A DNA stretch of 7,068 nucleotides from positions 8,382,265 to 8,389,332 of the forward strand of contig CP070627.1 of the NCBI GenBank assembly GCA_020355945.1. Reading direction: 5' to 3'. The stretch comes from Candidatus Aminicenantota bacterium. GTDB taxonomy: Bacteria; Acidobacteriota; Aminicenantia; UBA2199. The translations under genes and the position numbers were made by a program. Each line of letters opens with the position of its first letter. The stretch's first letter is position 1. A model generated the notes under the pieces. That model was not told the DNA's origin and ran no database searches. It worked only from the letters and a program-made list of their open reading frames with translations. This document shows positions 1 to 6,856 of the stretch, piece after piece.

Positions 1-1500
1 AAAGAATATTATGAATTATCCTCAGCTCAAAAACGATTGTATGTGATCTACCAGATGGATTTAGAGAGTATCGCTTACAACATACTATTAATCACCTGGT
101 TAGTAGGAGAATTGGATGAAACCGGGTTTGATTATGCCTTTCGTAAATTAACCAGGAGGCATGAGAACTTGAGAACCTCTTTTAAGGTGATCGAGGGTGA
201 AGCTGTACAAACCGTACATGATGAGGTGGAATTTGAAATTGAATACTATTCAGCCACAGAGGACACAGAGAACACAGAGGGGGTGGCACCCCCAACCTAT
301 TATTGCAGCAGGAATACGCAAATGCCGAATGAAAAATTTTGGAATGAAAACAAGGTTTTGCAACATAGTAACACAGAGGGGACAAGGGGGCTTGCCCCCT
401 TGTATAAGGAACCCGCAGCAAGTACGATAAAGGATTTCATCCGCCCCTTTGACCTCTTCCAACCACCGCTTTTGCGAGTCGGACTGATAAAAATGGAACA
501 AAACAGGCACATCCTGATGGTGGACATCCATCACATTATATCCGACGGCCTATCTCAAGGTATACTGGTACAGGAGTTTATGAAACTCTACTGCGGAGAA
601 GAACTGCCTCCTTTGAGAATTCAATATAAAGATTACTGCCAATGGCTGAATAGTGAGAAGCAAAAAGAGCGGTTGAAAAACCAGGAATCCTATTGGCTGA
701 AGGAATTTGCCAGCGAGGTCCCTCTCCTCCACATCCCGGTTGATTTTAAGACTCCGGCTGTCCAGGGCTTTGCAGGAAGGTCCATAACTTTCAAGATAGA
801 GCCGGAAGATACAAAAGCACTGCGAGGACTCCTCCGGGAGGAAAGAGTCACTTTGTCCACGGCATTACTGGCAATCTATTATGTACTCCTGGCAAAATAC
901 TCCGGGCAGGAGGACATCATTATTGGCATTGCCACAGCAGGTAGAACACATGCGGATCTACAAAATACAGCCGGCATGTTTGTCAATATGCTTCCAGCCA
1001 GGAACAGGCCCAATGAAAATAAAACCTTTGCCGCATTCTTAAAAGAAGTCAAAGAAAACCTGTTAAACGCATATGAGAACCAGGATTACCCTTACGAAGA
1101 ATTAATAAAGAAGTTGAAATTGCAGCGGGTTCCTGGTAGGGATCCATTAATCGATGCCGTGTTTACGCTCCAGGATTTTGATGATAAAAAAAATCATGAC
1201 AATGGGTTGCAAATCGGCAGTTTGAAAATACTTCCCTACCAGTATGAACCCGGGAATTCAACTTTCCCCCTGGACCTGGAACCTCTTGAAGAAAAAAACA
1301 CCATCCGTCTTCGTCTGCGTTACTTTGCCCACCTGTTTAAAAAATCCACCATCAACACCATCACCTGTCACTTTCTCGAGGTACTCAAACAGGTACTGGA
1401 AAATATAAATATCCGGATAAAAAATATAAAAATATCTTACCAATTGTCGTCTTCAAAACGGGATATCCTCCAGGAGGATGACAAAGATTTTAACTTTTAA
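1..1500 (+). CDS. NRPS protein, 3' end: C-terminal condensation domain (5'-partial)
   Basis: A condensation domain joins the upstream carrier-bound chain to the next aminoacyl group by forming the amide bond. The frame is open from base 1, and the first codons read as motif C1 (SSAQKRLY, residues 7-14 counted from the window edge), so the gene starts upstream; the TTG at 37 is just the Leu of that motif. Next come RRHENLRTSF (C2-like), FIRPFDLFQPPLLR, the catalytic HHIISDG (His177, His178, Asp182, Gly183), the YKDYCQW region, GMFVNMLPARN and ENQDYPYE. All key residues are present, so it is probably active. Two oddities stand out. About 50 extra residues separate the RHENLRTSF region from FIRPFDL and are encoded by repeat-like DNA. 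The protein also stops about 20 residues into the C-A linker (ending KDFNF), with no adenylation domain. The stop lies inside the start of the radical SAM gene. The family call is secure; donor and acceptor specificity cannot be read. Confidence 0.95.
   Translation, partial: KEYYELSSAQKRLYVIYQMDLESIAYNILLITWLVGELDETGFDYAFRKLTRRHENLRTSFKVIEGEAVQTVHDEVEFEIEYYSATEDTENTEGVAPPTYYCSRNTQMPNEKFWNENKVLQHSNTEGTRGLAPLYKEPAASTIKDFIRPFDLFQPPLLRVGLIKMEQNRHILMVDIHHIISDGLSQGILVQEFMKLYCGEELPPLRIQYKDYCQWLNSEKQKERLKNQESYWLKEFASEVPLLHIPVDFKTPAVQGFAGRSITFKIEPEDTKALRGLLREERVTLSTALLAIYYVLLAKYSGQEDIIIGIATAGRTHADLQNTAGMFVNMLPARNRPNENKTFAAFLKEVKENLLNAYENQDYPYEELIKKLKLQRVPGRDPLIDAVFTLQDFDDKKNHDNGLQIGSLKILPYQYEPGNSTFPLDLEPLEEKNTIRLRLRYFAHLFKKSTINTITCHFLEVLKQVLENINIRIKNIKISYQLSSSKRDILQEDDKDFNF
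255..281. repeat. Tandem repeat, three copies of a 9-base unit (cacagagRR)
   Basis: Three consecutive units read cacagagga, cacagagaa and cacagaggg. The unit length is a multiple of three, so the host frame is kept and the peptide repeats as TED-TEN-TEG. A fourth partial unit occurs at 372-380. Similar cacagagga-type strings are, from memory, common in intergenic DNA of many environmental bacteria, which supports an origin outside the coding sequence. Confidence 0.8.
279..293. repeat. G/C-run hairpin 1 inside the NRPS gene
   Basis: The sequence gggggtggcaccccc has two perfect 7-base arms (279-285 and 287-293) around one central base, so the real loop would open the inner pairs. It directly abuts the 9-base tandem repeat. 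It is translated as part of the C-domain insertion (GVAPP region). Confidence 0.75.
382..403. repeat. G/C-run hairpin 2 inside the NRPS gene
   Basis: Perfect 10-base arms acaagggggc (382-391) and gcccccttgt (394-403) flank a 2-base centre. Like hairpin 1 it follows directly after an aacacagagggg string, so the insertion shows the same order twice: cacaga repeat, then G-run palindrome. No T-run follows and the frame continues, so it is not acting as a normal terminator of this gene. Confidence 0.8.
1472..1477 (+). promoter_or_regulatory. Shine-Dalgarno-like aggagg abutting the first ATG of the radical SAM gene
   Basis: A perfect aggagg ends at the base before the ATG at 1478, leaving no spacer. 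This is too close for normal use with that ATG. It may help restart ribosomes finishing the NRPS gene, or it may be chance, because the same bases encode Gln-Glu-Asp in the NRPS tail. The site leaves the start of the downstream gene unresolved. Confidence 0.3.
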
Positions 1501-3286
1501 CATGGAAATAGCCAGCCAGCAAAGGAATGATAGAGCAGGAACCATGAAAAATTTTACAGGTACAGGAAAAGAAAAAGTACTCCTGGCACTCCTACCTTTC
1601 TGGGCACCCTTGATTCCACCCATAGGTATTGCCAGCCTTAAACAGTTCTTACAACTTCGCGGCTTTAAAGTAAAAACCGTGGATGCCAACATCGAGTTTG
1701 AGTTCAGGGAGATATTTGAAAAATATTTCCAATTTCTTCGCACCGGCATCCCGGGCGAAAAAATAGGAAATCTTTATAATATCGGGTACGATGTATTAAG
1801 AAACCATATGATGGCGCATCTTAATTCTGAAGGAAAAAAAGGATATCTTCAATTATTAAAAGATATAATTTCCAAAACCTTTTATTGTAATATTGACCTT
1901 CAGCAGCTCTTAAAGTTAAAGTTATTAATTGATGAATTTTACCACAGGCTGGAGGATTATTTACTTCATTTACTGGACAGGGAAAAACCGGGAGTAATCG
2001 GATTATCTGTTTATGAGGATACCCTCCCGGCTTCTCTTTTTGCTTTACAGCTTATAAAGAAAAGATACCCCCAAATAGAGACAGTGATAGGAGGAGGTAT
2101 TTTTGCCGATCAACTGGCAATGGGTTCTCCCAACCTGGAATACTTTTTAGAAAGGACAAAACCTTATATAGATAAAATCATAATAGGAGAAGGTGAAATC
2201 TTGTTTTATAAATTGTTATGCGGGGACCTGCCCGGTTCGCAAAGAGTATATACCTTGAAAGACATAGGAGAAGAGGTTTTGGACCTCTCATCCCTGGAGG
2301 TTCCTGATTTTTCAGACTTTAAATTACAGTATTACTCTTATTCAGCCGCCCACACATCACGCAGTTGTCCGTTTCAATGTGCTTTCTGCTCTGAAACCAT
2401 CCAGTGGGGGAAATATCGAAAAAAGGAAGCAGTCCGGGTTGCCGAGGAATTAACCCGGTTATACCGGGAACACAACAAGCAATTATTTTATTTATGTGAT
2501 TCGTTATTGAACCCTGGCATAACCGGTTTTGCAAATGAGCTGGTAAAATCGGACATATCGATATACTGGGAAGGTTATCTAAGAGCTGATAAAGAGGTTT
2601 GTGATCCGGAGAACATTTTTTTGTGGCGGCGTGGTGGATTTTATAGAGCCTGGTTAGGAGTTGAAAGTGGGTCCCGGCATGTATTGGACCTGATGGATAA
2701 AAGAATAACCGTGGAGCAAATCAAGGCTGCGGTTTCCGGGCTTGCATATGCTGGAATTAAAACCTCTACATTATGGATTGTTGGTTATCCGGGTGAGACA
2801 GGAAAAGATTTTCAACAAACCCTGGATTTACTTGAAGAATTATCGGATGATATTTATGAAGTATGGTGCAGTCCATTTAATTATTATTTAAGCGGGCAGG
2901 TAAAATCCCATAAGTGGGCTAAAGACAGCATTCCCCTGTATCCTGGAAATGTAAGAGATATCTTGATGGTGCAAACATGGATACTTAACCTGGAGCCTTC
3001 CCGGGAAGAGGCATACAAACGAATGAACCGGCTTATCCGCCACTGCAAAAAACTTGGAATTCCTACTCCCTATTCATTACATGATATTTACGAAGCAGAT
3101 AAGCGCTGGAAAAAATTGCATAAAAATGCGGTCCCGGCGATGATGGAATTTAAAGAAAAGGGCAGTTATATTGATGAATGTAAAAGAGTAAGTAATGTAT
3201 TGCCCTCCTCTAAGAAACTTGATTTAGAAAAAGGAGGGGATTTCCTGTTCCAGGCCCCTCAACCGGGTGATATTGGTAGAAGATGA
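1478..3286 (+). CDS. B12-binding-domain radical SAM enzyme
   Basis: Predicted cytosolic iron-sulfur enzyme that splits S-adenosylmethionine to make a radical; cobalamin-dependent members often methylate unactivated carbons or remodel rings. Numbering from ATG 1478: the N-terminal half looks like a Rossmann-type cobalamin-binding domain, with PPIGIASLKQFL, VIGLS (173-177) and VIGGG (203-207). I see no DxHxxG cobalamin-ligand motif, which many members of this class lack. The radical SAM core has the CxxxCxxC cluster motif at Cys297, Cys301 and Cys304, then LFYLCDSLLNP, a WLGVESGS segment and GYPGET (436-441). The 602-residue length fits. The start is uncertain: ATG 1478 is the longest form and overlaps the NRPS stop by 23 bases, while ATG 1502 and ATG 1544 are also in frame. 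ATG 1544 has agga four bases upstream and begins closest to the conserved KVLLALLPFW segment, so I slightly favour it. Placement between two NRPS genes suggests a tailoring enzyme; the substrate is unknown. Confidence 0.9.
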   Translation: MTKILTFNMEIASQQRNDRAGTMKNFTGTGKEKVLLALLPFWAPLIPPIGIASLKQFLQLRGFKVKTVDANIEFEFREIFEKYFQFLRTGIPGEKIGNLYNIGYDVLRNHMMAHLNSEGKKGYLQLLKDIISKTFYCNIDLQQLLKLKLLIDEFYHRLEDYLLHLLDREKPGVIGLSVYEDTLPASLFALQLIKKRYPQIETVIGGGIFADQLAMGSPNLEYFLERTKPYIDKIIIGEGEILFYKLLCGDLPGSQRVYTLKDIGEEVLDLSSLEVPDFSDFKLQYYSYSAAHTSRSCPFQCAFCSETIQWGKYRKKEAVRVAEELTRLYREHNKQLFYLCDSLLNPGITGFANELVKSDISIYWEGYLRADKEVCDPENIFLWRRGGFYRAWLGVESGSRHVLDLMDKRITVEQIKAAVSGLAYAGIKTSTLWIVGYPGETGKDFQQTLDLLEELSDDIYEVWCSPFNYYLSGQVKSHKWAKDSIPLYPGNVRDILMVQTWILNLEPSREEAYKRMNRLIRHCKKLGIPTPYSLHDIYEADKRWKKLHKNAVPAMMEFKEKGSYIDECKRVSNVLPSSKKLDLEKGGDFLFQAPQPGDIGRR

Positions 3287-3293
3287 AAATAAT

Positions 3294-3360
3294 CAAAAGC
3301 TTTTGCAGGGGGTCCAGGGGGGCGGTTTTCTCGAAAAGAGCCCCCCTGGTCGCCGAAGGC
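3294..3360. repeat. Palindromic G/C-run repeat between the radical SAM gene and the terminal NRPS gene
   Basis: A perfect 12-base palindrome (caaaagcttttg, 3294-3305) is followed by a large hairpin with 9-base arms ccagggggg (3314-3322) and cccccctgg (3341-3349). Inside it is a second small stem, ttttc (3326-3330) with gaaaa (3333-3337). A cgccgaaggc tail follows. The layout, G-run stem plus cgccg-aggc flank, resembles dispersed repeats I recall from several deltaproteobacterial and Aminicenantes-like genomes. It fills most of the 88-base gap before ATG 3375. With no T-run after the stem on the + strand, it is a poor intrinsic terminator, but it could affect transcript stability or translation of the next gene. 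Confidence 0.7.
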
Positions 3361-3374
3361 AAAAAAGTATTTTC

Positions 3375-6300
3375 ATGTTAAACGAAAAACAGTCTTTAAA
3401 TATTGCGGCTGCTGCTTCTCAAAAAATAAAAGAGAGGGACTATTGGCTGCAGAAATTACATTTCCCGCCTGCAAGAACAGGTTTTCCTGGCGATTGCCGG
3501 AATGACGGCCTGGAAAGAACCACACGTGGTGCCGGGCTATTAAAAACAGGAAATTTCAAGTTTTCCCTTGAACTGTCTGCCAGTCTAATTAAGCTTAGCA
3601 ATGGCTCTCATGCCAGGTTGTTTATGATCCTGGCAGCAGGATTGACTGCCTTAATCAGCAAGTACACCGGCAAAAAAGATATTATCGTGGGAACCTCTAT
3701 TATTAAGCAGGAAACCGGGCTCCAGCTCATAAACGAAGTCCTGGCCTTAAGAAACCGGGTGGAAGAGCACATGACCTTTAAAGAGTTAATATTACAGGTG
3801 AAAAAAACCTTCCTGGAAGCTGTCGAAAACCAGGATTACCCCTATGAGACATTATTGTATAAACTGGGTATCCCTGTCTCTGCAGGTGAACCCTCATTGT
3901 TCGATATCGTCATATTGTTGGAATCCCTTCATGAAAAAAAGTACATACTTCATACCCACCCTGGCATCATTTTTACTTTTTGTTTAAAAGGTGAATATAT
4001 TGAAGCAGAGTTGGAATATAACCCGTCCCTTTACAGTGAAGCAGCAGTTAAACGAATCGTTTCCCACCTGGCGAATCTGCTGCAGCGGGCCATGGTCAAC
4101 GTGGACCTGGTCTTATCCCGGTTAGATATACTATCGGAACAGGAAAAAGAGCAGGTGTTATCCGGGTTTAACGCCAACACTGCCCTTTACCCTGTTGATA
4201 AAACCATTCATCAACTATTCCAGGTGCAGGTAGAGAAAACCCCGGGCACAGCAGCGGTAGTGGACACCGAAAGGAACTGTTTCATGTGCTACGAAGCATT
4301 AAATCAAAAGGCCAATCAACTGGCTGCAAAGCTGCGGTCCAGGGGGGTGGTGCCTGACAGCGCTGTGGCCATAATGGTAGATCACCCCATTGACATGGTG
4401 GTGGGACTGATGGCCATCTTGAAAGCTGGCGGTGCTTATTTACCACTGGACCCCAATTATCCCATTGAACGAAAAAAGTATATGCTGCAAAACAGCAGCG
4501 CCCTTGTCCTGCTGATCAACAGTTTCTTAATCGAATCAAACCAAAAAGTCATACAAGGGTTTTCCCCGGCAAATATTATTCCCCTGGAAGAGGTGGAAAC
4601 GATTTATGAAGGGGAGACATCCGATCATCCCAATATCACCGCTCCTGGAAATCTTGCTTATATACTTTACACCTCCGGGACCACGGGCAGGCCTAAAGGT
4701 GTCATGATCGAACATCGGAGTGTGGTCAACCTGCTAACCTGGTACGGCAAAACCTACAACCTGGAAAAAGGCATCCGGGTTTTACAGTTAAGCAATTACA
4801 CATTTGATCCCAGTGTGGAAGATATTTTCGGGACCCTTTTATATGGGGCTTCGCTTTATATCGGCAGCCCGGAGTTGGCAGCAGACAGGGAACTGTTCTG
4901 CAAATATGTAGAAAAACACCAGGTTCAACTGGTGGATTTTATCCCTACGTTATTAAGCCAACTGCTCTGCTCCCCGGGGCGGCTGGGCAGCCTGGAGGTC
5001 GTTATCTCCGGCGGCGAAACATTAACCGATGCAGTCAAACAAAAGATAATAGAAAAAGGTTACCCTTTGTATAACCACTATGGCCCTACTGAAACAACAG
5101 TGGATGCCCTGGTGGAAGAGTGTTCTGCAGCAAAAGTAACCATTGGACGTCCCATAGCCAATGTAACCTGTTATATTCTTGACCGCCAGCTTAACCCCGT
5201 ACCCTTTTGTGTCACCGGTGAACTCTTCATATCCGGGGCAGGTGTGGGCAGGGGTTACTTGAATAACCCCGGGTTGACAGCACAAAAATTTATAAAAAAT
5301 CCCTTTTCCCCTGGAAAACGGATGTTCCGGAGCGGAGATTTTGCCCGATGGCTGCCAGGGGGAAAAATCGAATTCCTGGGCCGCCAGGACCAGCAGATCA
5401 AAATAAGAGGACACCGCATCGAATTAAAAGAGATAGAAAACTGCTTATTGAAACATCCTGGTATAAAAGAAACAATCATAACTACCAACAAAAATGAAAG
5501 GGGAGAAACCCATTTATGTGCATATTTTGTCCCGGGAAAAGAATTACCCCGGTCAGAATTAAGAGAATATTTGTCAACGTATTTACCCGCTTATATGATA
5601 CCTGGTGATTTTGTGCAGATAAAAAAGTTCCCTTTAACCTCTGGCGGGAAAGTAGACAGGAAATCGCTGCCCACACCCGATGAAAAAACAGAAAGAAAAC
5701 GCACCGCACCAGTGGATGAACCGGAAGAAAAAATGGCAGCTATTTGGTCGGAAGTGCTGGCAATAGAAAAAGATATCATTGGCACAACTGACAATTTCTT
5801 TGACCTGGGCGGACATTCCTTAAATGCAACCATTGTAATATCGAAAATACAGAAAAAATTTAATATCGAGGTGCCGCTGTTAGAATTATTTAAGCACCCC
5901 ACAATCAAATCCCTGGCAAAATATACCAGGACTGCGCAGAAAAGGATCCTGGCTGTCGAAGATGATCAATTAATTTTGTTGAAGCAGGCAGGCAGTAAAA
6001 ATAATCTTTTCCTGGTCCATGATGTGACAGGAGAAGTAGACGTATACATTGAATTTTCCAACCATTTAAAAATCAATTTTAACTGTTGGGGAATCCGGGC
6101 CAACAGGTTTGACCATTATGTGATGCCTGATCTCAGCATTGAAGAGACTGCCAAAACCTATGTAAAAAAGATCAAAAAGGTCCAGGCCCATGGCCCTTAT
6201 TACCTGGCTGGCTGGTCAACCGGCGGCACCATTGCATTTGAAATCCTCAGGCAATTGGAAAAGATAAATGAAGCGGTGATATTTTTCGCCCTGGTTGATA

Positions 6301-6836
6301 CCATGCCGCCGCAGAAACATTCGCACCAGGAACCCGGTGAATTTTCAGCTCAAGCGGAACTGAATAAGGTCCTGGAATTCTTAGGAATTGATGAGATCAA
6401 AAAAGGGGCAGGTAAAATCGAAAACCCGGGGGAATCCTGGAATTTTATTGTGGATTATCTTGAAACAATGAACCATGATGACCAGGTGGAGAACATAAAA
6501 AAACGAATCCCCGAAAATATAAAACAGGGGATACCGAATTTTAATCAATTGACATTAAAGCAATTGGTATACTATTTTAATGTCAGTCGGACCTTCAGCA
6601 GGGTCTGTGACCATTACATCCCTGGCGGGAAAGTTAAAATCCCGGTTCATTTTTTTACAGCCGGCCGCAGTAAAATTGAGAACAAAAATGATTGGCAAAA
6701 ATATTCCCATCATCCGTTGAAATTTCATAAAGTAAAGGGAGATCATTATTCAATATTTAAAATGCCGGAAGTGGAGGCGTTTGCGAAATTATTCGCTAAT
6801 GTGCTGCAAAAAACAATAGAGGAAAATAAAACATAA
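3375..6836 (+). CDS. Terminal NRPS protein: half-condensation, adenylation, carrier, thioesterase
   Basis: Activates one amino acid, loads it on its own carrier and releases the finished chain. Residues from ATG 3375 (1153 total): about 16-270 match only the C-terminal lobe of a condensation domain (KERDYWLQKL, ENQDYPYE); the lobe with HHxxxDG is absent. Adenylation at about 275-765 shows LKAGGAYLPLDP (349-360), TSGTTGRPKG (433-442), FDPS from 477, YGPTET (569-574), RSGD (652-655) and GGKVDR with Lys759. The carrier has LGGHSL, Ser815 taking phosphopantetheine. The thioesterase has GWSTGG with Ser948, probable Asp975 and His1124. Adenylation pocket residues by alignment to GrsA are D P E D I G H V D K; the two acidic residues hint at a basic or polar amino acid, a weak inference. 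An in-frame GTG at 3267 would add 36 residues translated from the palindromic repeat and overlap the previous gene by 20 bases. I prefer ATG 3375, whose MLNEKQSLN opening looks natural, although its ribosome site is weak (aagg 15 bases upstream). Confidence 0.95.
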   Translation: MLNEKQSLNIAAAASQKIKERDYWLQKLHFPPARTGFPGDCRNDGLERTTRGAGLLKTGNFKFSLELSASLIKLSNGSHARLFMILAAGLTALISKYTGKKDIIVGTSIIKQETGLQLINEVLALRNRVEEHMTFKELILQVKKTFLEAVENQDYPYETLLYKLGIPVSAGEPSLFDIVILLESLHEKKYILHTHPGIIFTFCLKGEYIEAELEYNPSLYSEAAVKRIVSHLANLLQRAMVNVDLVLSRLDILSEQEKEQVLSGFNANTALYPVDKTIHQLFQVQVEKTPGTAAVVDTERNCFMCYEALNQKANQLAAKLRSRGVVPDSAVAIMVDHPIDMVVGLMAILKAGGAYLPLDPNYPIERKKYMLQNSSALVLLINSFLIESNQKVIQGFSPANIIPLEEVETIYEGETSDHPNITAPGNLAYILYTSGTTGRPKGVMIEHRSVVNLLTWYGKTYNLEKGIRVLQLSNYTFDPSVEDIFGTLLYGASLYIGSPELAADRELFCKYVEKHQVQLVDFIPTLLSQLLCSPGRLGSLEVVISGGETLTDAVKQKIIEKGYPLYNHYGPTETTVDALVEECSAAKVTIGRPIANVTCYILDRQLNPVPFCVTGELFISGAGVGRGYLNNPGLTAQKFIKNPFSPGKRMFRSGDFARWLPGGKIEFLGRQDQQIKIRGHRIELKEIENCLLKHPGIKETIITTNKNERGETHLCAYFVPGKELPRSELREYLSTYLPAYMIPGDFVQIKKFPLTSGGKVDRKSLPTPDEKTERKRTAPVDEPEEKMAAIWSEVLAIEKDIIGTTDNFFDLGGHSLNATIVISKIQKKFNIEVPLLELFKHPTIKSLAKYTRTAQKRILAVEDDQLILLKQAGSKNNLFLVHDVTGEVDVYIEFSNHLKINFNCWGIRANRFDHYVMPDLSIEETAKTYVKKIKKVQAHGPYYLAGWSTGGTIAFEILRQLEKINEAVIFFALVDTMPPQKHSHQEPGEFSAQAELNKVLEFLGIDEIKKGAGKIENPGESWNFIVDYLETMNHDDQVENIKKRIPENIKQGIPNFNQLTLKQLVYYFNVSRTFSRVCDHYIPGGKVKIPVHFFTAGRSKIENKNDWQKYSHHPLKFHKVKGDHYSIFKMPEVEAFAKLFANVLQKTIEENKT

Positions 6837-6845
6837 AAAGACCCC

Positions 6846-6850
6846 AGGAG
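6846..6850 (+). promoter_or_regulatory. Ribosome binding site of the PKS gene
   Basis: The string aggag lies six bases before ATG 6857, in a 20-base gap after the stop of the terminal NRPS gene. Good spacing fixes the start of the following gene. The short gap, with no terminator-like hairpin, supports co-transcription. Confidence 0.75.
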
Positions 6851-6856
6851 ACAAAA

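Larger units (their letters stand above)
252..415. repeat. Repeat-rich in-frame insertion within the condensation domain
   Basis: This segment encodes residues that have no counterpart in an ordinary condensation domain, where the strand ending FEIEYY is soon followed by the FIRPFDL segment. It contains a 9-base tandem repeat, two G/C-run hairpins and a 12-base direct repeat (aacacagagggg at 271-282 and 370-381). The frame stays open throughout, and the encoded peptide is low in hydrophobic residues and rich in Thr, Glu, Asn and Pro, as expected for a surface loop. I infer insertion of a small repeat element, perhaps two copies or a nested pair around a spacer at about 295-369. The boundaries are approximate. 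Confidence 0.6.

Noticed and set aside
37..39. TTG at 37 as the start codon of the first gene.
   Set aside because: The frame is open to base 1, and the upstream codons together with this one encode the conserved C1 motif (SSAQKRLY), so it is internal.
255..281. Possible CRISPR-like or satellite array.
   Set aside because: The units are only 9 bases, directly abutting and without spacers.
182..534. Small open frames on both strands across the repeat insertion.
   Set aside because: They are out-of-frame readings of the NRPS gene and the low-complexity repeat, with no domain signal.
1395..1440. A/T-rich stretch as an internal promoter for the radical SAM gene.
   Set aside because: It encodes the normal end of the C domain, and I cannot find a well-spaced -35/-10 pair with confidence.
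1490..1560. Frameshift separating gene 1 from a missing adenylation domain.
   Set aside because: The sequence after the stop encodes the radical SAM protein, with no adenylation motifs in any frame before 4200, so the domain is absent here and not just out of frame.
3314..3349. Hairpin as a rho-independent terminator after the radical SAM gene.
   Set aside because: On the + strand the stem is followed by gtcgccgaagg, not a T-run. It is better described as a dispersed palindromic repeat.
5591..5908. Long open frames on the minus strand, such as this one and 5022-5414.
   Set aside because: They lie wholly opposite conserved adenylation and carrier motifs, show no recognisable protein features and no plausible context.
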